Assembly (NCBI GenBank): GCA_902494765.1
Contig: CABUUK010000056.1
Coordinates: forward strand, 1 to 13,243
Source: an uncultured Collinsella sp.
GTDB lineage: Bacteria > Actinomycetota > Coriobacteriia > Coriobacteriales > Coriobacteriaceae
Length of the DNA: 13,243 nucleotides
Direction: 5' to 3'
Shown here piece by piece: positions 1 to 7,967 of this stretch. The position numbers and the translations under genes were made by a program. How positions within the stretch are numbered: position 1 is the stretch's first letter; every line of letters starts with the position of its first letter. The notes beneath the pieces are model-generated. The model saw nothing but the letters and a program-made list of their open reading frames with translations, was not told the DNA's origin and did no database searches.

Positions 1-99
1 ATCGACCGCCGTGCCCGTCTCGGTCGACCAACGGTCGATCACCCGGTGCAGTCTATCTAGAAAAGCGACATCATCGTCGCAGGCAATAATCTTGAGCAT
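1..99 (-). CDS. Response regulator, N-terminal fragment (cut by window edge)
   Basis: The minus strand encodes 33 residues beginning MLKIIACDDDVAFLDRL and runs off the window without a stop. A hydrophobic beta strand followed by an acidic Asp cluster and then a helix is the classic opening of a CheY-like receiver domain; the acidic cluster would help bind magnesium beside the phosphorylated Asp, which lies outside the window. A purine-rich ribosome site (AAGGGGG on the minus strand) sits just ahead of the ATG. The short 'IIACDDD' opening resembles LytTR/AgrA-type regulators, but the output domain is not visible, so that subtype is only a guess. It is transcribed away from the NAD operon, so the 100-391 gap holds two divergent start regions. 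A longer overlapping reading frame in this gap has no convincing ribosome site and was not called. Confidence 0.7.
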   Translation of the reverse strand, partial: MLKIIACDDDVAFLDRLHRVIDRWSTETGTAVD

Positions 100-306
100 T
101 CGGCCCCCTTAAGTAGTTCGATTTTGCCACATCGGGTACGCGCCGCTTGCGGGGGTGCGGACCGTTTGCGCCCCACGGCGTGCAACTCGCGCCAAGCGGT
201 ATTGCGGTGGCGAAAGATGCCTCCTGCGCCATCGAGAGCTCAGCTATCCTCAGCTTGCCAGTTCGAATATGGACCTGCCACATGATTGAATCTTTATTTC
301 AACTTT

Positions 307-350
307 ACACCTAGGTTTACAGCTGTCTTGTCAGCTGTAAACCTAGGTGT
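307..350. promoter_or_regulatory. Probable NiaR operator: perfect 19-bp inverted repeat upstream of nadA
   Basis: The arm ACACCTAGGTTTACAGCTG at 307-325 is repeated exactly in inverted form at 332-350, around the 6-nt centre TCTTGT. The palindrome covers the probable -35 box and the spacer of the nadA promoter, so a bound dimer would block RNA polymerase. The last gene of the downstream operon encodes a NiaR-type niacin-responsive repressor, which makes NiaR the obvious binder. Seen: the repeat and its position. Inferred: the identity of the bound protein. The arms are longer than a single dimer footprint needs, so two overlapping sites or tetramer binding are possible. As RNA it would form a hairpin, but it lies upstream of the expected transcript start. 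Confidence 0.7.
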
Positions 351-356
351 CATACT
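329..356 (+). promoter_or_regulatory. Candidate nadA operon promoter
   Basis: TTGTCA at 329-334 and CATACT at 351-356 are separated by 16 bp, a good match to a housekeeping sigma promoter. Transcription would start near 362, giving a leader of about 30 nt before the nadA ATG. The -35 box and spacer lie inside the palindrome at 307-350, which fits repression by direct occlusion. Confidence 0.55.
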
Positions 357-391
357 AAAGCCCCAAGATTCGCCAAAAGAGAGGGGCCTTG

Positions 392-1417
392 ATGGCACAG
401 AGCGCGAACATGGATGCGTCGGAGCTTGCACGCGATATCGCGGCCGGCTTGGCATCGGCAACGACGGCAACAGAGCGCGCGGCACTGGTGCCCGCAGAGC
501 TCGTCGAGGCCATTCAGCAACTAAAAACCCAACGTGATGCGGTGATCTTGGCGCACTACTATGTGGCGCCCGAGGTCCAAGCCGTTGCCGATTACGTCGG
601 CGATAGCTTCTACCTGGCAAAGCTTGCCAAGAGCCTGCCGCAGCAGACCATCGTGCTGTGCGGCGTGGAGTTTATGGGCGAGAGCGCCAAGCTGCTCAAC
701 CCCACCAAGACCGTGCTACTGCCCGAGCCGGGTGCGGACTGCCCCATGGCGCACATGGTCAAGCGCGAGACGGTCGACGCGGCGCGCGCCGAGTACGGCG
801 ACGACCTTGCCGTGGTCTGCTACGTCAACTCGACGGTTGAAATCAAGAGCTGGAGTGATGTGTGTGTCACCAGCTCCAACGCCGTCAAGATCGTGTCCGA
901 GCTGCCGCAGCAGCATGTCCTGTTCATTCCCGACCAAAACCTCGGTCGCTTCGTAGCCGAGCAGGTGCCGCAAAAGCACGTCATCCTCAACAAGGGCTAC
1001 TGCCCGCGCCACCACATCATCACCGTCGAGCAGATCGTTGACGCGCAGGAAGCGCACCCCAACGCGCTCGTGCTGGCGCACCCCGAGTGCAAGGCCGATG
1101 TCCTTGCCGAGGCCGACTACATCGGCTCCACCGCCGGCATCATCAAGTACGCCGAGGAGTCGGACGCGAGTGAGTTCATCATCGTGACGGTCCGCGGCGT
1201 ACTCTACGAGCTCGAGCGCCGCTGCCAGGGTACCGGCAAAAAATTTTACTTCCCCGCGGTGCAGCCCACCTGCGTCAACATGGATCTCATCACGCTCGAA
1301 AAGCTCGTGCACTGCCTGGAGACAGGCGAGGGCGAGGTGCAGATCGGCGTGTCGGACGAGGCTGCCGACCAGGCCAAGCTCACGCTCGACCGCATGCTCG
1401 AGTACGCGGCGCGCTAG
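392..1417 (+). CDS. nadA: Quinolinate synthase NadA
   Basis: NadA condenses iminoaspartate (from NadB) with dihydroxyacetone phosphate to form quinolinate, the committed ring-forming step of NAD synthesis, in the cytoplasm. The 341-residue protein carries AHYYVAPEVQ near residue 54, CGVEFMGESAK near 90, PEPGADCPMAHM near 111, GYCPRHH near 202, HPECKADVLAEADYIGSTAGI from 230 and PTCVNMD near 292. Cys117, Cys204 and Cys294 line up by context and spacing with the three ligands of the oxygen-sensitive [4Fe-4S] cluster of the family. The start is placed at ATG 392, five bases after AGAGAGGGG; a TTG one codon earlier is possible. It is the first gene of nadA-nadB-nadC-niaR, behind the operator and promoter at 307-356. 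Extra Cys residues (90, 143, 158, 233) are present and not assigned a role. Confidence 0.97.
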   Translation: MAQSANMDASELARDIAAGLASATTATERAALVPAELVEAIQQLKTQRDAVILAHYYVAPEVQAVADYVGDSFYLAKLAKSLPQQTIVLCGVEFMGESAKLLNPTKTVLLPEPGADCPMAHMVKRETVDAARAEYGDDLAVVCYVNSTVEIKSWSDVCVTSSNAVKIVSELPQQHVLFIPDQNLGRFVAEQVPQKHVILNKGYCPRHHIITVEQIVDAQEAHPNALVLAHPECKADVLAEADYIGSTAGIIKYAEESDASEFIIVTVRGVLYELERRCQGTGKKFYFPAVQPTCVNMDLITLEKLVHCLETGEGEVQIGVSDEAADQAKLTLDRMLEYAAR

Positions 1418-1421
1418 AACG

Positions 1422-1454
1422 ATGTGACATGAGGGGCGGTTCCCCAGTCACATT
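1422..1454. repeat. Small hairpin between nadA and nadB, REP-like
   Basis: ATGTGAC (1422-1428) pairs with GTCACAT (1448-1454). Inside it GGGG (1433-1436) pairs with CCCC (1443-1446) around the loop CGGTT. It nearly fills the 55-nt gap between the two genes and ends just before the nadB ribosome site. There is no T tract, so termination is unlikely. A GTGAC/GTCAC outer stem with a GGGG-CGGTT-CCCC core resembles the short palindromic repeats scattered between genes in many gut Gram-positive genomes, but that resemblance is from memory. It could also stabilise or process the polycistronic mRNA. Confidence 0.5.
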
Positions 1455-1472
1455 ACAAGGGAGAGGATTCCT

Positions 1473-2849
1473 GTGGAAACCAAGCAATACCCCGACATGG
1501 AGTGCGATGTCGTCATTGCCGGCTGCGGCGTGGCGGGCTTGTACACTGCCCTCAATCTGCCGACGAGCACGCGCGTGATCATGCTCTCCAAGGGCGCGGT
1601 CGACGAGTGCGATTCGATGCTCGCTCAGGGCGGAATCTGCGTGCTGCCCGAAGGCTCTGACTACGATGCCTTCTTTGAGGACACTATGCACGCTGGCCAC
1701 TACGAGAACCGCCGCGAGAGCGTCGACATCATGATCCGATCGAGCCGCTCGGTCATTAACGACCTGCTGGCGATGGGCGTGGACTTTGAGCGCAAGGCCG
1801 ACGGCAGCCTCGACTTTACCCGCGAGGGCGCGCACAGCCGCCCGCGCATTGCCTTCCATGCCGACATTACGGGCAAGGAGATCACAACCAAGCTGCTCCA
1901 GGCCGTTCGCAAGCTGGATAACGTGCAGATTTTTGAGCGCGTGGCCATGACCGACATCCTGACGGGCGAGCGTGACGGCGCCACGGTGTGCACCGGCGTC
2001 GTCGCCGTTCCCGTGGACGAGGGCAACTCGGTTCGTCCCGCCGACGAGCTGGGAAACGCCGCCGAGGGCGTACATGCCGGCGAGCCGTTTAAGATCCATG
2101 CCCGCCACACGCTGTGGGCGACGGGCGGTATCGGCGGCGTATACGACCATTCGACCAACTACCCGCAGCTCACGGGCGATGCCTGCTACATCGCTCAGGA
2201 GCATGGCATTAAGATGGAGCACCTGGACTACGTGCAGATTCACCCCACGGGGCTGTTCTCGCCGCAGCCGGGCCGCACCTTCCTGATCAGCGAGAGCTGC
2301 CGCGGTGAGGGCGCGATTTTGCTCAACGCCGCCGGCGAGCGCTTTACCGACGAGCTTCAGCCGCGCGATGTGGTCGCCGCCGCCATTCGCGAGCAGATGA
2401 AGCAGGACGGCACCGAGCACGAGTGGCTGAGCTTTGCCCCTGTCGAGTGCGATGTGGTGACCGGGCACTTTGCCAACATTCGCGCACGCTGCCTGGAGGA
2501 CGGCCGCGACATCTTGGACGAGCCCATCCCCGTCACGCCCACGCAGCACTACTTTATGGGCGGCGTGTGGGTCGACAAGGACGGCCGCACCTCGATGCCC
2601 GAGCTCTACGCCGCGGGCGAGACGGCTTGCAACGGCGTTCACGGCAAGAACCGCCTTGCATCAAACAGCCTGCTCGAGGCACTGGTCTGGGGTCGTCGCG
2701 CCGCGTGGTATATGCGTACCGGCGAGTCGCTGGCCGTGGAGCAGGCCGGCGAGCCCGCGCTTGATGGACGCCATCGCGCCCTGAGCGCCGATACCCTTGC
2801 AATCGATGATCTGGCCCGTGCTGCCGGCACGCAGGCCGCAGAGGAGTAG
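1473..2849 (+). CDS. nadB: L-aspartate oxidase NadB, short form
   Basis: This FAD enzyme oxidises aspartate to iminoaspartate for NadA; in anaerobes fumarate is the likely electron acceptor. The 458-residue protein has the FAD-binding GCGVAG at 17-22, SMLAQGGI near 48, the TREGAHSRPR segment near 116, ATGGIGGVY near 216, QIHPTG near 255, SCRGEG near 275, HYFMGGV near 359 and GKNRLASNSLLEAL from 391. Glu118, His257, Arg277, His359 and Arg394 match active-site positions known in E. coli NadB and its succinate dehydrogenase/fumarate reductase relatives. It ends about 80 residues earlier than E. coli NadB (540), so the C-terminal helical domain is largely missing although the stop is clean. The start is a GTG after GGGAGAGG. 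Four bases separate its stop and the nadC ATG. Confidence 0.95.
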   Translation: METKQYPDMECDVVIAGCGVAGLYTALNLPTSTRVIMLSKGAVDECDSMLAQGGICVLPEGSDYDAFFEDTMHAGHYENRRESVDIMIRSSRSVINDLLAMGVDFERKADGSLDFTREGAHSRPRIAFHADITGKEITTKLLQAVRKLDNVQIFERVAMTDILTGERDGATVCTGVVAVPVDEGNSVRPADELGNAAEGVHAGEPFKIHARHTLWATGGIGGVYDHSTNYPQLTGDACYIAQEHGIKMEHLDYVQIHPTGLFSPQPGRTFLISESCRGEGAILLNAAGERFTDELQPRDVVAAAIREQMKQDGTEHEWLSFAPVECDVVTGHFANIRARCLEDGRDILDEPIPVTPTQHYFMGGVWVDKDGRTSMPELYAAGETACNGVHGKNRLASNSLLEALVWGRRAAWYMRTGESLAVEQAGEPALDGRHRALSADTLAIDDLARAAGTQAAEE

Positions 2850-2852
2850 ACC

Positions 2853-3713
2853 ATGAATCCCATTACCATGAAGCTCGTCGCCGATGATCTGATTCTGCAG
2901 GCTCTGCGCGAGGACATTACCTTTGAGGACGTGAGCACGGCGAGCGTGTGCCCCACGGCGCGTCCCGCCACGGTGGAGCTTATCGCCAAGGCCGACGGCA
3001 TCATCGCCGGCTTGGATGTGTTTGCCCGCACCTTTGAGCTGCTGGATTCGCAGAGCTCGGTGCTGCTCGACGTTGCCGATGGCGACGAGGTACGCGCCGG
3101 CGACCACGTGGGTCAGGTGCGCGGCGACGCGCGCGTGCTGCTTTCGGGCGAGCGCGTGGCGCTCAACTACCTGCAGCGCATGAGCGGCATCGCTACCTAC
3201 ACGCACAGCATGGCCGCGGCGCTCGAGGGCACCAAGACCGTGCTCGTCGACACGCGCAAGACCACGCCAGGCATGCGCGTGTTTGAGAAGGCGGCGGTTG
3301 AGATCGGCGGCGGCAGCAACCACCGTTACAACCTGTCGACGGCCGTCATGCTCAAGGACAACCACATCGATGCCGCCGGCGGTGTGACGCGTGCGATCGA
3401 GATGGCTCGTGCCCATGCATCGTTTACCACGACGGTCGAGATCGAGTGCGAGAACCTGGACATGGTGCGCGAGGCTGTGGAGGCCGGCGCCGACATCATC
3501 ATGTTTGACAACATGACCCACGACGACATGGCTGCTGCGATTGAGCTTATCGCCGGCCGCGCCAAGACCGAGTGCTCGGGCAACGTGGACGCCAGCAATA
3601 TCCGCGCGCTCGCCGACCTGGGCGTTGACTTTATTAGCTCGGGGGCGCTGACGCACTCTGCGCCGATTCTCGACCTCTCGCTTAAGCACCTGCGTCTGCT
3701 GGACGGTAAATAA
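2853..3713 (+). CDS. nadC: Nicotinate-nucleotide diphosphorylase (carboxylating) NadC
   Basis: NadC converts quinolinate and PRPP to nicotinate mononucleotide, CO2 and pyrophosphate, the last dedicated step of the de novo pathway. The 286-residue length is normal for the family. Visible signatures include GERVALNYLQRMSGIAT (99-115), VDTRKTTPGMR (132-142), GGGSNHRYNL (152-161), MLKDNH (166-171), VEIECEN near 195, DIIMFDNM near 214 and SSGALTHSAP near 262. Arg109, Arg135, Lys136, His157, Arg158 and Lys168 lie in the motifs that bind the quinolinate and PRPP acidic groups. The ribosome site GAGGAG lies in the last codons of nadB. The stop overlaps the niaR start as TAATG, so translation of the two is probably coupled. 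Confidence 0.97.
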   Translation: MNPITMKLVADDLILQALREDITFEDVSTASVCPTARPATVELIAKADGIIAGLDVFARTFELLDSQSSVLLDVADGDEVRAGDHVGQVRGDARVLLSGERVALNYLQRMSGIATYTHSMAAALEGTKTVLVDTRKTTPGMRVFEKAAVEIGGGSNHRYNLSTAVMLKDNHIDAAGGVTRAIEMARAHASFTTTVEIECENLDMVREAVEAGADIIMFDNMTHDDMAAAIELIAGRAKTECSGNVDASNIRALADLGVDFISSGALTHSAPILDLSLKHLRLLDGK

Positions 3714-4258
3714 TGGACGCCCGCGAGCGTCGCCGTGCCATCATGGGCGTGCTCGAGGAAGCCAAGGAGCCCGTTTCGGGCAGCGCACTTGCCCGCGAGG
3801 TGGGTGTGAGCCGCCAGATTGTCGTGCAAGACATCGCTCTGCTGCGCGCCGACGGGCACGATATCGTGGCGACCAATCGCGGCTACGTGCTGCAGGAGGC
3901 CCCCAGCAGCCCCGCCGTGCCCACGCGCCTGGTCAAGGTTCGCCACGGCGTGGAGCAGGCAGGCGATGAGCTCACGAGTATCGTCGACGCCGGAGGCGCC
4001 GTGCTCAACGTGATCGTCAATCACCGCGTGTACGGTAAGATCACAGCCGACCTGGACATCCGCAATCGTCGCGATGTTGAGCGCTACCTGCACGATATCG
4101 AGAGCGGCAAGAGCTTTCCATTACTAACGGTGACGAGCGGCTATCACTTCCATCGCATTGCGGCAGAGGATGAGCAAACCCTCGACGAGATCGAGGCCAT
4201 GCTCAAGGAAAAAGGCTACTTGGCGGACCTAATGCCCTACGAGGACGATCTATCGTAG
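3713..4258 (+). CDS. niaR: NiaR-type transcriptional repressor (HTH plus 3H domain)
   Basis: NiaR proteins repress NAD synthesis and niacin uptake genes when bound to nicotinic acid. The 181-residue protein has a winged helix-turn-helix at about 7-60 (EVGVSRQIVVQDIALLRADG) followed by a 3H domain. His78, Glu86, His145 and His147 reproduce the spacing of the metal ligands I recall for the Thermotoga maritima NiaR structure, and His104 lies in the conserved NHRVYGKI segment. Its ATG overlaps the nadC stop by one base and it has only a weak ribosome site, consistent with coupling. As last gene of the nad operon it most likely represses its own operon from the palindrome at 307-350, making a negative feedback loop. 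Confidence 0.93.
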   Translation: MDARERRRAIMGVLEEAKEPVSGSALAREVGVSRQIVVQDIALLRADGHDIVATNRGYVLQEAPSSPAVPTRLVKVRHGVEQAGDELTSIVDAGGAVLNVIVNHRVYGKITADLDIRNRRDVERYLHDIESGKSFPLLTVTSGYHFHRIAAEDEQTLDEIEAMLKEKGYLADLMPYEDDLS

Positions 4259-4268
4259 CTGACGCTGC

Positions 4269-4366
4269 AAACGCCCCTAAGCGGCAATCTGACGTTCAAT
4301 CGTCGGTCGCGTACAAAAGTACGCTTCCCTCCTCTTTCACGTCACCTTGCTCGCTTAGGGGCGTTT
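4269..4366 (-). ncRNA. Structured GA-rich inverted-repeat element, copy A
   Basis: Read on the minus strand, a perfect 15-bp outer stem (AAACGCCCCTAAGCG, plus positions 4352-4366 and 4269-4283) encloses a GCAA/TTGC helix, a 2x2 purine loop, the helix TGACGT/ACGTCA (4339-4344 with 4290-4295), a purine-rich internal loop (GAAAGAGGAGGGAA opposite GACCGACGATTGA), and an apical hairpin GCGTAC-TTTT-GTACGC (4309-4324). The two loop strands align as repeated tandem G-A mismatches between Watson-Crick pairs. A second copy with the same core and different but complementary stems lies at 9051-9154. Copy A starts ten bases after the niaR stop, antisense to that operon, and lies beyond the ferredoxin terminator. 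The 7-bp repeat GCTGACG flanks it at 4258-4264 and 4369-4375. It may be a transcribed RNA or a mobile palindromic DNA repeat; function is unknown. Confidence 0.65.
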
Positions 4367-4415
4367 TCGCTGACGTGAGCTCAACCTGCGACGGTGCCAA
4401 ATTAGTTATCCGAAC

Positions 4416-4457
4416 AAAAAAGGAGGCCTCCGCGGCGATGCGGAGGCCTCCTTTTTT
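4416..4457. terminator. Bidirectional intrinsic terminator between niaR and the ferredoxin gene
   Basis: GGAGGCCTCCGC at 4422-4433 pairs perfectly with GCGGAGGCCTCC at 4440-4451 around a 6-nt loop. Six A residues precede it and six T residues follow it, so it works as a Rho-independent terminator on either strand. It ends the nad operon on plus and the ferredoxin transcript on minus. Confidence 0.93.
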
Positions 4458-4495
4458 GTGCACGGTGTACTTTTGAGTGTGCAAGTGGGGAGTTG

Positions 4496-4681
4496 TTACT
4501 CCTCGACGATCTCGGTGATCGCGCCAGCGGGGCAAGCGTCCTGGCAAGCGCCACAGGCGACGCAGGAGTCCTCGTCAGCGACGGTGGCGACGTCCTGGAG
4601 CTCCAGAACGCCAGCGGGGCAGGTGTCGACGCAAACGCCACAAGCGATGCACTCGTCAGCATCAATTACGGGATGAGCCAT
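4496..4681 (-). CDS. 2[4Fe-4S] ferredoxin, clostridial type
   Basis: A 61-residue acidic electron carrier with two classic cluster motifs: CIACGVCVDTCPAG (Cys11, 14, 17, 21) and CVACGACQDACPAG (Cys40, 43, 46, 50). Each binds a low-potential [4Fe-4S] cluster, as in ferredoxins serving pyruvate:ferredoxin oxidoreductase and hydrogenases in anaerobes. The start is the ATG before AHPVIDADE, because AGAGAGG lies just upstream on the minus strand; an in-frame ATG 20 codons earlier lacks such a site and adds a non-ferredoxin extension. It is a single-gene unit between a candidate promoter (4743-4770) and the bidirectional terminator. Its convergent position beside the NAD operon does not itself imply a functional link, although NadA needs a [4Fe-4S] cluster. 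Confidence 0.95.
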   Translation of the reverse strand: MAHPVIDADECIACGVCVDTCPAGVLELQDVATVADEDSCVACGACQDACPAGAITEIVEE

Positions 4682-4742
4682 GGTAGTTTCCTCTCTGTTG
4701 ACCGACGCTACAGACGATGCGCGCCGGTTTGATTCGGGCAAA

Positions 4743-4770
4743 AAGATACCACGGGAGCGACTGCTTGCAA
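4743..4770 (-). promoter_or_regulatory. Candidate promoter of the ferredoxin gene
   Basis: On the minus strand TTGCAA (4765-4770) and TATCTT (4743-4748) are 16 bp apart and point toward the ferredoxin start about 60 bases on. The match is moderate, and no competing pair was found in the same stretch. Confidence 0.4.
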
Positions 4771-5168
4771 TACCCTCTGGCCGGCATCTTCATACCGTTC
4801 GCCGAGTATGCCAAGGTTTACTAAAAAACGTGCAGGTGGGGCCGTTGAGCTGCGTAAATGTTAGCTAAAGGTGACTCGTAATAATGAGCGATTGAGCGAA
4901 CTTTTGGAAAGCGTGTCCCAGAATTGACGTCTAAAATGGGTCGCGCTTTCCTCGGGGTCGTCCCAAGACCGCTCCGTGTGGCTCCGACCCAAACCTCAGC
5001 CATCTCTACATAGATCTCAATAGATTTGCCCAGAACTCAAACAGTACGTCTACCTGCGCATTTGCGAACCTAAACTCTCGGCAATAAGAAATCTTATATG
5101 AATTGACTTAGATTTTGTATATTCCGGCCCATAAGGGGATACACTACATCCTGAAAGACAAGCCGAAA
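4771..5168. other. Gene-free region upstream of dnaK
   Basis: No convincing gene is seen here on either strand. The region should contain the dnaK promoter and any HspR site, but I find no full HAIR dyad (CTTGAGT-N7-ACTCAAG) or CIRCE dyad. The nearest half-sites are CTCAA at 5016-5020 and ACTCAA at 5035-5040, repeated directly about 20 bp apart. Possible promoter pieces are TTGACT at 5103-5108, TATATT at 5118-5123 and TACACT at 5140-5145, but no pair has standard spacing; TTGTAT (5115-5120) to TACACT is 19 bp. TGGGTCG at 4937-4943 is complementary to CGACCCA at 4985-4991. AAATCT (5089-5094) mirrors AGATTT (5110-5115). Confidence 0.5.
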
Positions 5169-5196
5169 CACCGCTCGGCAGACCGCCGAGTCGGTG
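5169..5196 (+). promoter_or_regulatory. Hairpin in the dnaK leader
   Basis: CACCGCTCGGC (5169-5179) pairs with GCCGAGTCGGTG (5185-5196) with one bulged T, around the loop AGACC. It lies about a dozen bases before the dnaK ribosome site (AGAGAGGGA, 5209-5217) and has no T tract. It probably belongs to the 5' untranslated leader, where it could stabilise the message or modulate initiation. It does not cover the ribosome site, so it is not a simple RNA thermometer. Confidence 0.5.
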
Positions 5197-5224
5197 CAAA
5201 CGCACAAGAGAGAGGGAATTTCTA

Positions 5225-7117
<1,893 letters not shown>

Positions 7118-7119
7118 TC

Positions 7120-7962
7120 ATGTCCGCCCGTAAAGCTCGCACGGAGGCGGCCGCCGCTGGCGCCGCCCCCGTTGACTCTGAGGAGAAGGACGTGAAGATT
7201 CCCGTAGAGGCCGCAGACGATACCGAGGCCAACGAGGCCCCGGCCGCCGAGGCTGCCGAGAACCAAGTAGAGGATTCCAACAAGGAGGCGACGATGACCG
7301 AGGACGAGATGGTGGAAGCCGCTATCCGCGCCGGTGAGGAAGCCGCCGACAACGACTTTAAGCTCAAGTTCGAGCAGGCTCAGAAAGAGCTTGCCGACGT
7401 GCGCAACGAGCTCGATGCTGCGGCAGAGGCTCAGAAGGCCGCCGAGGACAAGGCAAAGGACGCCACCGAGCGCACCGCCCGTCTGCAGGCCGACTGGGAG
7501 AACTTCCGTCGCCGCACCGCCAATGAGCGTATCGCCGAGCGCGAGCGCGCGACCGAGAAGCTCGTCACCGCGCTGCTGCCGGTGGTCGACGATATCGAGC
7601 GTGCGATCGACCATGCCCGCAGCCAGGAGCTTGCCGACGACTTTAAGCAGTTCGTCGACGGTGTCGACGCGGTTCATGCCAAGCTGCTCGATGTGTTTGC
7701 GCACGAGGGCGTTGAGCCCATCGACCCCAAGGGCGAGGCGTTCGATCCGCTCGAGCACCAGGCCGTGGGCCGCGTCGAGGACGCATCGCAGTACGACGAG
7801 ACCGTCAACGACGTGTACCAGAAGGGCTACCGCATGGCGGATCGCATCCTGCGTTCCGCGATGGTGACGGTGACCTACGGTGGCGAGAAGCGCCCCGCAC
7901 CGGAGCCCGAAGCGGCGCCCGAGGATGCCGCGGCCGATACGGCCGAGAGCACCGAGGAGTAA
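7120..7962 (+). CDS. grpE: Nucleotide exchange factor GrpE
   Basis: GrpE is a dimer that releases ADP from DnaK. The 280-residue product has an acidic, Ala/Glu-rich disordered N-terminus (1-75), a long coiled-coil helix (about 75-130) with RLQADWENFRRRTANERI, the LLPVVDDIERAI segment, and the C-terminal beta-wing domain (EAFDPLEHQAV, YQKGYRMADRILRSAMVTV) before an acidic tail. It is long for the family (E. coli 197). ATG 7120 has a modest upstream GAGGA. An internal in-frame ATG at 7294 (residue 59) is preceded at five bases by a perfect AAGGAGG and would give a more usual 222 residues, so that could be the main or a second start. The longer form is listed because the intervening frame is open and has the acidic composition common in GrpE N-termini. 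Confidence 0.95.
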   Translation: MSARKARTEAAAAGAAPVDSEEKDVKIPVEAADDTEANEAPAAEAAENQVEDSNKEATMTEDEMVEAAIRAGEEAADNDFKLKFEQAQKELADVRNELDAAAEAQKAAEDKAKDATERTARLQADWENFRRRTANERIAERERATEKLVTALLPVVDDIERAIDHARSQELADDFKQFVDGVDAVHAKLLDVFAHEGVEPIDPKGEAFDPLEHQAVGRVEDASQYDETVNDVYQKGYRMADRILRSAMVTVTYGGEKRPAPEPEAAPEDAAADTAESTEE

Positions 7963-7967
7963 TTGAG

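Noticed and set aside
71..283. 70-codon minus-strand reading frame ahead of the response regulator, considered as a small peptide precursor
   Set aside because: It lacks a credible ribosome site, overlaps the start of the response regulator in another frame, and its composition resembles non-coding GC-rich DNA.
4269..4366. Copy A considered as the ordinary terminator of the nad operon
   Set aside because: On the plus strand it is a long multi-part stem with no proper T tract, a perfect terminator lies about 50 bases downstream, and the conserved core is shared with a second locus.
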